Assembly (NCBI GenBank): GCA_020634235.1 | Contig: JACKCB010000002.1 | Location: forward strand, 1,723,835 to 1,787,834 | DNA: 64,000 bases | DNA from: Ardenticatenaceae bacterium | GTDB lineage: Bacteria > Chloroflexota > Anaerolineae > Promineifilales > Promineifilaceae | Direction of reading: 5' to 3' | Part shown: one piece after another, positions 52,970-63,100 of the stretch | Numbering within the stretch: position 1 is the stretch's first letter | Layout of the letters: the number at the start of each line of letters is the position of its first letter | The notes under the pieces: generated by a model | Told to the model about the DNA's origin: nothing | The model's input: only the letters and a program-made list of their open reading frames with translations | Database searches by the model: none | Program-made: the position numbers and the translations under genes

Positions 52970-53920
52970 TTAACGTTGCCGCCAGCGCCACCACACCCCG
53001 GCCGGGTAGCCGACCATCTTGGCCACATCGCCCACCAGGCGAATAATGGCGATCAGGCTGAAGGCGCGCAGACGCGGCCACGGCCCCCAGCCACGTGTGG
53101 CCCCCCATAACCGCTGCCCCGGCCGGGCGCAATACGCCCCGCCGCCGCCCAACAACAGCAGCCAGCCCAACCAGCGGTCCCGCCACAGCAGCCGGAAAAT
53201 AACCGGCAACCCCACCAGATAGGTCAGGTAGCGAATAGCGTGGCGCCGTGGCCACAAGTTCGCCTTCCCATCCCCACGGGCATACAGATAATACTGCCGG
53301 AAAAAAGCCCGCAGCGTGCGCCGCGGCCGGAAGTAGGCCACCGCCGCCGGCACGAAGGGGAATGGCCCATGCTGTTCGCGCAGGGCAAAGTCAAAAACCA
53401 GGTCCTCGCCATAATCCAGCCATTCCGGATAGCCTCCCACTGCTTCCCAGGCACACTTCAGGAAGGCCACTGAGCGGCTGGAAGGCAAGAACTTCTCTGG
53501 GTCGATGTCGTCCAGCGCCGGCAGCACGGTGGCCCCCAGCACCACCTCGAAGTCCGTGTGCGGGTCCGGCTCGAACCAGCCGCTAACCACACTGGCCTGC
53601 CCCTCGGACAACGGCTGGGTGATGGCCGCCAGCCAGACCGGGTGCAGCACCACCCCGGCATCGGTAACGGCGATGATTGGCCCGGCCGCGGCGGCAATGG
53701 CCTGGTTCCGGCCGGTGCTAATATTGCTGCCTGGCACTGCCAAAACGCGCAGCGGCAGTTGGTCTTCATACTCGGCCAGCACAGCCAGGGTGTGGTCGCT
53801 GGAGCCACCATCGCAGATGACTACTTCATCTGGCGGCAGCGTTTGCGCCAGCAACGAATCCAGCAGCGGACGCAGCGCGTCTCCTTCGTTTTTCACAGTA
53901 GCGATGACTGAAATATTCAT
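52970..53920 (-). CDS. Family 2 glycosyltransferase
   Basis: 316 residues from ATG 53920 (GGAGG four bases upstream). The GT-A domain shows ISVIATVKNEGDALRPLLDSLLAQT, the DGGSSD nucleotide-sugar motif and VTDAGV as the DXD-like metal site. A C-terminal membrane region follows (LTYLVGLPVIFRLLW, GWLLLLGGGG). It probably adds a sugar to a lipid-linked or surface polysaccharide. The divergent neighbour is a flippase-like membrane protein, in keeping with envelope glycan synthesis. Confidence 0.88.
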   Translation of the reverse strand: MNISVIATVKNEGDALRPLLDSLLAQTLPPDEVVICDGGSSDHTLAVLAEYEDQLPLRVLAVPGSNISTGRNQAIAAAAGPIIAVTDAGVVLHPVWLAAITQPLSEGQASVVSGWFEPDPHTDFEVVLGATVLPALDDIDPEKFLPSSRSVAFLKCAWEAVGGYPEWLDYGEDLVFDFALREQHGPFPFVPAAVAYFRPRRTLRAFFRQYYLYARGDGKANLWPRRHAIRYLTYLVGLPVIFRLLWRDRWLGWLLLLGGGGAYCARPGQRLWGATRGWGPWPRLRAFSLIAIIRLVGDVAKMVGYPAGVWWRWRQR

Positions 53921-53956
53921 TTTGCCTCCGATAGCCACACAGTGAGCGTCGCCCAA

Positions 53957-53984
53957 TTGTGTCGCCTTTCCATTATGCTATAAT
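53957..53984 (+). promoter_or_regulatory. Promoter of the flippase-like gene (leaderless)
   Basis: TTGTGT (53957-53962), 16-base spacer, extended -10 TGC-TATAAT (53979-53984). Only seven bases separate the -10 from the ATG at 53992. Confidence 0.7.
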
Positions 53985-53991
53985 CCGCCCC

Positions 53992-55002
53992 ATGCTCAAA
54001 AACGTGCTGAAGAATAAGAAAGTGCGCGGCATTTTGCAGGTGGCCTTTAGCCTGGGGCTGTTGGCCTGGCTGGTTCAGAAGGTTGGCCCGGCGGCTATTC
54101 TGGCTGCCCTGACTGACCTGGATCCCGTCTGGTACATGGTTGCCCTGGGCCTGTTTTTGTTAAACGTGGTCTTGCGCGCTTATCGCTGGCACATTCTGCT
54201 CCATTCGCTTAATGACCGCCCGCCCTTTTGGGAACTTGCTTACCTGTATTTTGTGGGCTTCTTCTTTAATAATTTTATCCCGTCGGGCTTTGGCGGGGAT
54301 GTGGTGAAGGTGGTCAGTCTGCGCCAATCTTATGGCCGTGGGGCTGAGGCGCTGAGTTCGGTGGTGATGGACCGCCTGACCGGGCTGATGGGTTCGTCGC
54401 TGATCGCCTTGTTTGCTTTGTGGTGGAATAGCCTGTCGCATACGACGACGATCCTGCTGCCGGGCTGGCTGATGGGCCTGGTGTTGGCGCTGAGTCTGGG
54501 TGTCCCGGCCGGGTTCCTGCTGCTGCGTTGGACAGAACCATTGGCCTGGCTGGCCGAGCGCCTGCCGTTTACCCGGCCGGTGACCACCAACGCCCGGCTC
54601 ATCAATCTCAGTGATACCGTTCGCCGTTACCCGCTGCCGGTGCTGGTCAACTCGCTGCTCATTTCCATCCCCTTCACCCTCAGCCTGATCATGGTGCAAT
54701 ATGCCGTTGCCCGGTCGCTGGACGTGGACGCCGACCTGCACCTGTTTGGGTTGTTTGTGCCCATCATCGCCATCATTAACCTGCTGCCCATCTCTTTCAA
54801 TGGCTTGGGAACGCGCGAAGGGGTCTATTTGCTGCTGTTTGTCCCGGCCGGGATTCCCAGCGAGCAAGCCATTGCCATGTCACTGGCCTTCTATTTCCTG
54901 CGCTTCACCGCCGGTATGCTGGGCGGCCTCATGCTGGCCATCAAGAGCATCGCCGCCGTGGCCCGCCACCGCGCCCTGGAAAAGGCGCGCCCCGGCCACT
55001 AG
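53992..55002 (+). CDS. Flippase-like/LPG-synthase transmembrane family protein (UPF0104)
   Basis: 336 residues with about eight membrane segments. Family marks: RAYRWHILL, FFFNNFIPSGFGGDVVKVVSLR, VVMDRLTGL and LLPISFNGLGTREGVYLLLF. Members include the membrane half of lysyl-phosphatidylglycerol synthase and AglD-like proteins; they are thought to move lipid-linked sugars or lipids. The start ATG 53992 is set by the -10 box; the upstream in-frame starts lie inside or before the promoter. Next to a glycosyltransferase. Confidence 0.87.
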   Translation: MLKNVLKNKKVRGILQVAFSLGLLAWLVQKVGPAAILAALTDLDPVWYMVALGLFLLNVVLRAYRWHILLHSLNDRPPFWELAYLYFVGFFFNNFIPSGFGGDVVKVVSLRQSYGRGAEALSSVVMDRLTGLMGSSLIALFALWWNSLSHTTTILLPGWLMGLVLALSLGVPAGFLLLRWTEPLAWLAERLPFTRPVTTNARLINLSDTVRRYPLPVLVNSLLISIPFTLSLIMVQYAVARSLDVDADLHLFGLFVPIIAIINLLPISFNGLGTREGVYLLLFVPAGIPSEQAIAMSLAFYFLRFTAGMLGGLMLAIKSIAAVARHRALEKARPGH

Positions 55003-55050
55003 ACTACCCCACCCCGTAACCTGAACTCTGAACCCGATTACTTGAATCTT

Positions 55051-56712
55051 ATGACGAATCGCAAAGTTGCTGTATTTGGCCTGGATGGCGTAACCTTTGA
55101 CCTGCTGCAGCCCTGGCTAGACGAGGGGCGGCTGCCTAACCTGGCCGCCCTGTTGGCCGGCGGTGCATCGGGCCGCCTGCGTTCCACCGTGCCGCCCGTT
55201 TCCGCTTCGGCCTGGGCCTCGTTTGCCACCGGCACCCAACCCGGCCAGCACGGATTAGTGGATTTCACCTACCCGGCACAGGATGGTTACGATATCCAGA
55301 TTACCAACGGCCGCACCCGCGCCGTGCCCGCCATCTGGGAAATTGCCGGCGCGGCTGGCAAGAAGGTGGGGGTGGTGAGTATGCCCATGACTTACCCGCC
55401 CCGGCCGGTGAATGGCTTCATGCTCTGCTCCTTCCTGACCCCCAGCCAGGAAAGCCGCTACACCTATCCCGATGAGTTGCAAGAGCAGTTGACGGCCGCC
55501 ACCGGCCCCTTCCCGCTGCACATGTCGGAAAAGGGGCGCGGCACCGACCCCGCCCGCTTTGTGCGCGCCGTGAAGCAGATGGAGCTGGACCGTACCCGCG
55601 CCGTCTGCCACCTGATGGACACGCAGCCCTGGGACCTCTTTGTCTATGTGGTGGAGACGACCGACAACTTGCAGCATGAGGTGTGGCACATTATGGATCC
55701 CAGCCACCCGCGCCACGACCCGGCCGAAGCGCAGGCGGTTATGCCGGTTATTCTGGACTACTACGAGACGGTGGACCGGCTGCTGGGCGAGATGCTGGAC
55801 CGTGTCCCGGCCGGGGCGCTGGTCGTCGTCTTGTCTGATCACGGCTTTGGCCCATTCCACAAATTCTTCCACATCAACAACTGGCTGGCGGCCCAGGGCT
55901 GGCTCAAGTTTAAGCGCACGCCGTTGAGCCTGGCCAAGCGGCTGGCTTTTAAGCTGGGCGTCACCCCCATCAATGCCCTCAAATGGGTAACATTGCTTCG
56001 CCTGGGCGGTTTGCGCAAGAATGTGAAGCGCGGCCGGGGGGGCGGCCTGCTGCGCAAGCTGTTCCTCTCCTTCCATGATGTGGATTGGGCACGGACGCAG
56101 GCGTTTTCGGTGGGCAATTTTGGCCAGGTTTACCTGAATGTGCAGGGGGAGCGCCCGGCCGGGGCGGTTCCCCCGGCCGGGTACGAGGCCCTGCGTGACC
56201 AAATTGCCGCGGCTGCCCTGGCCTTGCGCGACCCGGCCGACGGGGCCAGCGTGGTGCAGCAGGTGTACAAGCGGGAGGAGATCTTCCACGGCATCCGCAC
56301 CCAACGCCTGCCAGACCTGGTGCTGCACACCGACCGGGCGCGCTACGTCTCTTTTGGTCACGCCGATTTTGGCTCCAACAAGGTCATTGAGCCGAGCATT
56401 GGCCAGACCGGCCACCACCACATGGTGGGCATTGTGGGGCTGCGCGGGCCGGGTGTCCGGCCGGGACTGCCCCTGGCCGAAGCGAGTATCCTGGACCTGG
56501 CCCCCACCATTTTGCACTACCTGGGGCTGCCCGTGCCCAGTTACATGGATGGCCGGGTGCTAACCGAGGCGTTCACCGCCGACTTTCTGGCGGAAAACGA
56601 GGTGCGCACGGTAGAGGCCGACCCCGGCCGGGAACCGGACGCCACCGCCTATGACAACGACGAAGAAGACGTCATCATGGCCAAGCTGCGCGACATGGGT
56701 TACGTGGCCTGA
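55051..56712 (+). CDS. Alkaline-phosphatase-fold phosphodiesterase/nucleotide pyrophosphatase
   Basis: 553 residues. The metal-binding N-terminus VAVFGLDGVTFDLLQPWLDEGRLPNLAAL and a nucleophile region (PPVSASAWASFATGTQPGQHGLVDF) match the type I phosphodiesterase family, and the later LSDHGFGPFHKFFHINNWL and DLAPTILHYLGLPVPSYMDGRVL carry further metal ligands. No signal peptide, so cytoplasmic. Substrates in the family are phosphodiesters, including nucleotide sugars and lipid head groups. The start is ATG 55051; the TTG at 55042 is an alternative. It probably forms an operon with the flippase-like gene. Confidence 0.85.
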   Translation: MTNRKVAVFGLDGVTFDLLQPWLDEGRLPNLAALLAGGASGRLRSTVPPVSASAWASFATGTQPGQHGLVDFTYPAQDGYDIQITNGRTRAVPAIWEIAGAAGKKVGVVSMPMTYPPRPVNGFMLCSFLTPSQESRYTYPDELQEQLTAATGPFPLHMSEKGRGTDPARFVRAVKQMELDRTRAVCHLMDTQPWDLFVYVVETTDNLQHEVWHIMDPSHPRHDPAEAQAVMPVILDYYETVDRLLGEMLDRVPAGALVVVLSDHGFGPFHKFFHINNWLAAQGWLKFKRTPLSLAKRLAFKLGVTPINALKWVTLLRLGGLRKNVKRGRGGGLLRKLFLSFHDVDWARTQAFSVGNFGQVYLNVQGERPAGAVPPAGYEALRDQIAAAALALRDPADGASVVQQVYKREEIFHGIRTQRLPDLVLHTDRARYVSFGHADFGSNKVIEPSIGQTGHHHMVGIVGLRGPGVRPGLPLAEASILDLAPTILHYLGLPVPSYMDGRVLTEAFTADFLAENEVRTVEADPGREPDATAYDNDEEDVIMAKLRDMGYVA

Positions 56713-56788
56713 GCCGCGGGTCGGCGCCAGGAATAACGGCATACAATTAGCAGCGCAACACAAATCACACAAAGGAGCAGTAAACTTC

Positions 56789-57460
56789 ATGAGCCGCAGA
56801 ACACAGATAATCGGGGGTGGGGTGCTGGTAGTATTGGTCATTTTGGCCGTGGGACTGATCTTGTTTCGCGAGCCGCAGGCGGCCACGGAACCGGCCGTCG
56901 CCGTGCCCCTAGACGCCCCGGCCGGGGCAACCGTCCTGGTGATCGATCCGGCCCAATCAGAAGCGCGCTTCACCCTGGACGAGGAGCTGCGCGGCCAACC
57001 CAAGACAGTGGTGGGCACCACCAACCAGGTGTCCGGCCAGATTGCGTTTGATCTAAACAACCCGGCCGGGGCGCAGTTGGGCACCATCCAGGTCAACGCC
57101 CGCACCCTGGCCACCGACAGCGAATTCCGCAACCGGGCCATCAAGAATGAAATCTTGCAGTCCGACACCTACGAATTCGTCACCTTCACCCCCACCGCCC
57201 TCAGCGGCCTGCCTGCCAGCGCGGCCGTTGGTGACACCATTACCTTCCAGGTAACCGGCGACCTGACCGTGCGCGACGTGACCCGGCCGGCAACCTTCGA
57301 CGTCACTGTGACGCTGGCCGCCGAGAACCAGCTCACCGGCAGCGCCACGACCACCATCCAGCGCGCCGACTACAACCTGGTCATCCCCAACGTCCCCGGT
57401 GTGGCCAACGTCTCCGAGGAAGTGACCCTGGCCATCGACTTTGTCGCCAGCGCTCCCTAA
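56789..57460 (+). CDS. YceI-family lipid-binding protein, membrane-anchored
   Basis: 223 residues: a membrane helix near 9-28 (IIGGGVLVVLVILAVGLIL), a low-complexity linker, then the YceI lipocalin-like barrel (VIDPAQSEARFTLDEELRGQPKTVVGTTNQVSGQI, RNRAIKNEILQSDTYEFVTF, FQVTGDLTVRDVTRPATFDVTV). YceI proteins bind isoprenoid lipids. The start ATG 56789 has AAAGGAG about 11 bases upstream; the earlier in-frame sequence overlaps the preceding gene. Confidence 0.9.
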   Translation: MSRRTQIIGGGVLVVLVILAVGLILFREPQAATEPAVAVPLDAPAGATVLVIDPAQSEARFTLDEELRGQPKTVVGTTNQVSGQIAFDLNNPAGAQLGTIQVNARTLATDSEFRNRAIKNEILQSDTYEFVTFTPTALSGLPASAAVGDTITFQVTGDLTVRDVTRPATFDVTVTLAAENQLTGSATTTIQRADYNLVIPNVPGVANVSEEVTLAIDFVASAP

Positions 57461-57471
57461 CGCCGCACGGA

Positions 57472-58557
57472 TCACCGCCGCATCAGGTTCACCGTCAGGC
57501 AGGAATGCACCGGGAAGATGAGCAGCAGGTCGCCCAATGCCAGCGGCCCCAGCAACTCCGCGGGCAGATTCAGGATGCCATGCTCCTGCGATAGGGACAC
57601 CAGCGGAGCCTGGGTAAGGGCCGGGCCAAAGCGGCCATCCCGCATGGTTGTGGGATAGCCGTAGACGACCCGGCCGGGTTCCACCACCAGCGCCTCCTTC
57701 GAGAAGTGGACCGCCCCGCCATGCACCACCACCTGCCCGCGCTGCGGATAGCGGGCGATGATCGGGCAGGCCACGGCCACAGCAATCTCCTCGCTGCTGC
57801 ACGCCCCAATCTGCACCTGCATCAGGTCATAAAAGACAAAATTCCCCGGCCGGAGTTCAGCCACCCCCGGAAAATCGTCCATCACGCTGCACGTTGGCGT
57901 GTCCCCCACCGAAATGGGGCAGGGGGCGATGCCGTGCGCCTGCAAATACGCCTGCACCTGCCGCAGCCGGGTCAGGCTCTGCGTATGCACCGCGGCGATC
58001 CCGGCCGGGGTGCGGGCGGCGTAACTCTGCCCGGCATGGGCCAGCAGCCCGGCAAAGCGGCAGTGCGGCGCGGCCACAATCGCCTGGGCCACGGCCAGCG
58101 CCTCGGCCGGGGCGTCATACGCCACCCCGCTGCGCCCATAGCCGGGGTCAATCTCCAGCCACAAGGCCACCTCCTGCGCCAGCCCGGCGGCCAGAGCCGC
58201 CACCGCCGCCACCGACTCCACCAGCAGCGTCAGCCGCACCCGCTGCGCCAGCTCGTTGATAGTTGCCAGGGCGCGCACATTCACCGGAATGGCCACACCG
58301 ATGTCATCCCAGCCGTGCGCCGCAAAGTAACTGGCCATCGGCAGCGACGAAACGGTAATGGCCCGGACGCCGCGCACCCGGAACAGCTCGCCCACCGCCG
58401 CCGACTGGTGTGTCTTGAAGTGGGGGCGCAGGGCCACGCCGGCGGCTCGCGCCTTGCCCACCATCCGCTCAATGTTGCGTACCGCCTGGGCCTCATCCAG
58501 CACCAGCGTTGGCTCCACAATCCCCCTGGCCTGTAACGCCTGCGAAGTTGCTTTCAT
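57472..58557 (-). CDS. D-threonine aldolase / D-serine dehydratase-like PLP enzyme
   Basis: 361 residues, fold-type III PLP enzyme. Alanine-racemase-like barrel with PLP lysine in RPHFKTHQS (near 48). The C-terminal metal-binding domain ends FPVHSCLTVNLMRR, where His and Cys form the zinc site typical of DSD1/D-threonine aldolase. It would cleave D-threonine to glycine and acetaldehyde or deaminate D-serine; the two cannot be separated by eye. Stops convergent to YceI, 11 bases apart. Confidence 0.85.
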   Translation of the reverse strand: MKATSQALQARGIVEPTLVLDEAQAVRNIERMVGKARAAGVALRPHFKTHQSAAVGELFRVRGVRAITVSSLPMASYFAAHGWDDIGVAIPVNVRALATINELAQRVRLTLLVESVAAVAALAAGLAQEVALWLEIDPGYGRSGVAYDAPAEALAVAQAIVAAPHCRFAGLLAHAGQSYAARTPAGIAAVHTQSLTRLRQVQAYLQAHGIAPCPISVGDTPTCSVMDDFPGVAELRPGNFVFYDLMQVQIGACSSEEIAVAVACPIIARYPQRGQVVVHGGAVHFSKEALVVEPGRVVYGYPTTMRDGRFGPALTQAPLVSLSQEHGILNLPAELLGPLALGDLLLIFPVHSCLTVNLMRR

Positions 58558-58742
58558 GTTGTTGTGTCCTTGTTGTATGCGCCCTGGGGGCGAAAATGCC
58601 GTGGATAAAAGTCAGCCTGGCCGTGGCCGGTCGGTTGTCTGGCAACGCTAACCCACATTGACGCTGCCGGCAACTCTGTTTGCCACCCTGCTCCACGCTG
58701 CCTCCCGCGGCACCTTTCCCCAGCCCGGCCGGGATGACCAAC

Positions 58743-58776
58743 AAAAAAAGGGGTATGACTGCGTGTCATACCCCTT
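58743..58776 (-). terminator. Terminator of the three-repeat exported protein gene
   Basis: AAGGGGTATGAC (58748-58759) pairs with GTCATACCCCTT (58765-58776), loop TGCGT; seven A at 58743-58749 form the U-tract on the minus strand. Confidence 0.92.
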
Positions 58777-58803
58777 CTAGCTTCACTGGCGTGTAGCTGT
58801 CAT

Positions 58804-59886
58804 TCAGGCATCAGAGGCACCGTTGTTGTTGAAGCCGGCCGGGTTAAAACCACCGCCTCGTGGCCCGCCCAAACCAAACCCCGGCCACTCCGCCAGCCGG
58901 GCCAAAATCTGGTCCGCCTGGGCCTGGGTGATGGTGCCGTCGGCCACTGCCTGCGCCACCGCTTCCTCAACGACCGCCTGCACCGCCGCCTGCACGTCGT
59001 CCAGGCTCACGCCCTGCTCATCGGCCAGCGTTGCCAGCGTTGTGCCTTCCGCATGGGCCGCCGCCAGCTCATCCACGCTGATGCCCAGCGTGTCGGCGAT
59101 GGCCGCCTGAACCGCCTCCCGGTCCACAATGCCGGCCAGCGGGTGGGCACGCTCGCCGCGCGGGCCACGCAGCGCGCCCAAACCATCTTCCGCGATGCGG
59201 GCCAGAATCTGGTCCGCCTGGGCCTGGGTGATGGTGCCATCGGCCACCGCCTGGGTAACGGCCTCTTCGACCACGGCCTGTGCTGCCGCCTGCACGTCTG
59301 CCAGGTCAACACCCTGCTCATCGGCCAGTGTCGCCAGCGTTGTGCCTTCCGCATGGGCCGCCGCCAGCTCATCCACGCTGATGCCCAGGGCGTCCGCCAC
59401 GGCCGCCTGAACGGCATCCCGGTCCACAATGCCGGCCATCAGGTGCTGCCAGGCGCCGCGCAGACTGCGCAGCGCGCCCAGGCCATCTTCCGCCAGGCGG
59501 GTCAGAATCTGGTCTGCCTGGGCCTGGGTGATGGTGCCATCGGCCACCGCCTGGGTAACGGCCTCTTCGACCACAGCCTGCACCGCCGCCTGGACGTCCG
59601 CCAGGTCGACGCCCAGTTCGTCGGCCAGCGTCGCCAGGCTCTTGCCTTCCGCACGAGCCGCGGCCAGTTCATCCACGCTGATGCCCAGGGCGCCGGCGAT
59701 GGCCGCGTGAATCGCTTCCGGGTCCACCAACTCCTGCCCCAGGCCGCGTCCAAAGCCTGTGGCGATGCTCCCGGCCGGGGGCGAGCTGTCATTGGTCGTC
59801 TCCTGCGCGCCCACCATCACTACGCCGGCGGCCAAAACCACCACCACGGCGAACAAAACACCCAAAACCGTTGCTAACTTCTTCAT
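58804..59886 (-). CDS. Exported protein of three 100-residue helical repeats
   Basis: 360 residues: signal peptide (about 1-27), a short linker, then a unit repeated three times at exactly 300 bp (units begin near 59724, 59424 and 59124). Each unit reads roughly IxAAIAxxLGISVDELAAAxAEGxxLATLADExGV, then a DVQAAVQAVVEEAVxQAVADGTITQAQADQIL helix hairpin. The 'ITQAQADQIL' half recalls DUF2680-like exported proteins; the first half resembles small helical recruitment domains. The end is Gly/Asn/Phe-rich. Very acidic, no Cys. Function unknown. The start has AAGGAG eight bases upstream. Confidence 0.82.
   Translation of the reverse strand: MKKLATVLGVLFAVVVVLAAGVVMVGAQETTNDSSPPAGSIATGFGRGLGQELVDPEAIHAAIAGALGISVDELAAARAEGKSLATLADELGVDLADVQAAVQAVVEEAVTQAVADGTITQAQADQILTRLAEDGLGALRSLRGAWQHLMAGIVDRDAVQAAVADALGISVDELAAAHAEGTTLATLADEQGVDLADVQAAAQAVVEEAVTQAVADGTITQAQADQILARIAEDGLGALRGPRGERAHPLAGIVDREAVQAAIADTLGISVDELAAAHAEGTTLATLADEQGVSLDDVQAAVQAVVEEAVAQAVADGTITQAQADQILARLAEWPGFGLGGPRGGGFNPAGFNNNGASDA
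58880..59724 (-). repeat. 300-bp tandem coding repeats (2.8 copies)
   Basis: Units at 59724-59425, 59424-59125 and 59124-58880 (last shorter). Long blocks are identical at DNA level between units, so duplication is recent or homogenised. Confidence 0.9.
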
Positions 59887-59953
59887 GATGCTATCTCCTT
59901 GTCATCTTGTTGGGTCAGCCACCACAGCGGCGACCAATGTTTCGAATTGTACG

Positions 59954-60060
59954 CGACTGGCAGTCCTGGCCTGTTCTGGCGGCTAAGGCCGGAGCCTCAG
60001 AACTGCCAGTCGATTGTTTGTGCCGGCCACCGCCGCTGTCGCTGTCTGTTGGTGGCCGGC
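59954..60060. other. Two adjacent long stem-loops in a divergent intergenic region
   Basis: First: CGACTGGCAGT (59954-59964) with ACTGCCAGTCG (60002-60012), enclosing a nested TTCTG...CAGAA helix. Second: GCCGGCCACC (60022-60031) with GGTGGCCGGC (60051-60060). Neither has a U-tract. The 272-base gap (59887-60158) otherwise shows only the two ribosome-binding sites. Could be an untranslated RNA, a repeat or a protein-binding site. Confidence 0.5.
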
Positions 60061-60158
60061 GTTCTCGCTGCTGACATTTAGCAGTATAGGGCCAGGAGTT
60101 TAAGAGCTTGTGCAGGAGTTGTAATGGAACTGTAAAATCGGAAAAAGGAGATTCACCC

Positions 60159-63100
60159 ATGAATATTGCCCAGGAAAGACCCGGTTTCACACCCCAGGCG
60201 GCGGCGGCGCTGGTGCAGACTCACTATGGCCTGCCCGTCACGGCAGACAAAATAGAGGAACTCCCCGGCGAGCGGGACCAGAACTTCCGCCTGCGGACTG
60301 CCTCTGGGGCGCAGTATGTGCTGAAGATAGCCCACGCGGCCGAAGAGGCGGCGCTGCTGCAACTACAGCAGCAGGTGCTGGCCTGGCTGGCGCCCCACGT
60401 GCCTTGCCCCCAGGTGGTGCCCACCCCGGCCGGGGCCACCCTCCTCACCCTGCCCACCCCGGCCGGGACCCCCCACCTCGTCCGCCTGCTCACCTACCTG
60501 CCCGGCAAGCCCCTGGGCCAATACCGCCCGCACCGCCCGCGCCTGCTGCGCCACCTGGGCCACACCCTGGGCCACCTGGACGCCGCCCTGGCGGAATTTC
60601 CCTGGCCGGAGCAGGCCGCTGCCCAGCGCTATCTGGCCTGGGATTTGCAGCACGCCGCCGCCATCACCGGCCACTACCTGGCCCATATCGCCGATCCCGG
60701 CCGGGCTGCCCTGGTAGACCAACTGCGCCAGCAGTTCCTGGCCGACGCCGCGCCCCACCTGCCCCACCTGCGCCGCAGCCTCATCCACAGCGACGCCAAC
60801 GACTACAACGTGCTGGTTCATAACCAGGCCGTCAGCGGCCTCATCGACTTTGGGGACATGGTCCACAGCTGCACCATCTTCGAGCTGGCCATCGCCGCCG
60901 CCTACGCCATGCTGGACAAAGCCGACCCCCTAACCGCTGCCGCTCACGTGGTCGCCGGCTACCACGCCGCCTACCCGCTCACCGAGCTGGAAATCAGCCT
61001 GCTCTACCACCTCATCGCCATGCGCCTGGCCACCAGCGTTTGCGTCTCTGCCTACCGCCGCCACCTGGTGCCCGGCAACCCCTACCTGGCCATTAGCGAG
61101 CAGCCTGCCTGGCGGCTGCTGGACCAACTGGCCGACCTCCCGCCACAGTTGGCCCACTACACCTTCCGTCACGCTTGCGGCCTGGAACCGGTGCCCCACA
61201 GCCCGGCCATCGCCGCCTACTTGCAAGCGCAGGCCGCCAATGCCCGGCCGGTGCTGCTGCCACCACCCGGCACCACCCCACAGGTGCTGGACCTGAGCGT
61301 GAGCAGCCCGCTGCTGGCCAACCTGCCCGAAGGCGGGGAGGCGACCGCCCTCAGCCGGCTGCTGGCGGCGGAAATGGCCCCGGCCGGGGCCACCCTGGCC
61401 CTGGGGCGCTACGACGAAGCCCGCCTCCTCTACACCGACCCGGCCTTCCGCCAGCCCAACAATGAATTTGACGAGTGGCGCACCGTGCACCTGGGGCTGG
61501 ACCTGTTTATGCCGGCTGGCACGCCGGTGTACGCGCCGCTGCCCGGCCGCCTGCACAGCGCCCAAAATAACGCCGCCCCGCAGGATTACGGCCCCACGCT
61601 CATCTTGCAGCACCAGACGGACGAGGGGCAGTTGTTCTACACCCTCTATGGCCACCTGGCCCCGGCCGGGTTGGACCAATGGCCGCCCGGCCAGGCCATA
61701 GCCGCCGGGCAGCAGTTGGGCACATTGGGCGATGAGATGGCCAACGGCGGCTGGCCACCCCATCTCCATTTCCAGGTCATCACCGACCTGTTGGGGCGGG
61801 TGGGCCAGTTTCCCGGCGTGGCCCCGGCCGGGCAGCGGGCAATCTGGCGCAGCCTCTCGCCCGACCCCAACCTGCTGCTGGCTCTCCCCGCGCTGCCAGA
61901 ACCCCCACCCGGCCGGGACCCGGCAACCAGCTTGCAGTTGCGCCGCCGCCACCTCGGCCCGTCGCTCAGTCTCAGCTACCGCGAGCCGCTGCCCATTGTG
62001 CGCGGCCGGGGGCAGTACCTCTACGACGACACCGGCCGGGCCTACCTGGATGGCGTGAACAACGTGAGCCACGTGGGCCACAGCCATCCCCACGTGGTGC
62101 GCGCTGCCCAGCAGCAGCTAGCCGTGCTGAACACCAATACCCGCTATTTGCATCCCCTGCTGGGGGAGTATGCCGCCCGGCTGACGGCCACGCTGCCGGA
62201 ACCGCTCAGCGTTTGCTTTTTTGTGTGCAGCGGCAGTGAGGCCAACGAGTTGGCCCTGCGCCTGGCCCGCACCCACACCGGCCGGGAAGATTTGCTGGTG
62301 ATTGATGGGGCCTACCACGGCAACACGGCCGCCCTCATCGACGCCAGCCCCTACAAGCATAACGGGCCTGGCGGGCGCGGCGCGCCACCCCACATCCATG
62401 CCGTGCCCATGCCCGACCCGTACCGCGGCCGTTTCCCGGGGCCAGACAGTGGGCCGGCCTATGCCCGGCTGGTGCAGGCGGCCATTGCGGCCATGCAGGC
62501 CCAGGGGCGCGCCCCGGCCGGGTTCATTGCTGAGCCGGTGTTGGGCTGTGGCGGGCAGGTGGTGCTCCCGGCCGGGTATCTGCAGCAGGCTTTCGCCTAC
62601 GTGCGCGCTGCCGGCGGCCTGTGCATTGCCGACGAGGTGCAGGTGGGCTTTGGCCGGGTGGGCAGCCACTTCTGGGGCTTCCAAACCCAAGGCGTTCTGC
62701 CCGACATTGTCACTCTGGGCAAGCCCATCGGCAACGGCCACCCGCTGGCTGCCGTGGTTACCACGCCGGCGATTGCCGCCTCGTTCGCCAATGGCATGGA
62801 GTACTTCAATACCTTTGGCGGCAATCCTGTCTCCTGTGCCGTGGGGCTGGCGGTGTTGGACGTGCTGGAGAGCGAGGGGCTGCAAGCGCACGCCCGGCAG
62901 GTGGGGGAACGGCTGCTGGCCGGACTGCGCGGGTTGATGACCCGCCACACCCTCATTGGCGATGTGCGCGGGCTGGGGCTGTTTGTGGGGGTGGAACTGG
63001 TAACGGATCGGGTGGCGAAGCACCCGGCCGGGGGGCAGGCCGCCTACGTGGTCGAACGCATGAAGGAGCGCGGCATCCTCATCAGCAGCGATGGCCCCGA

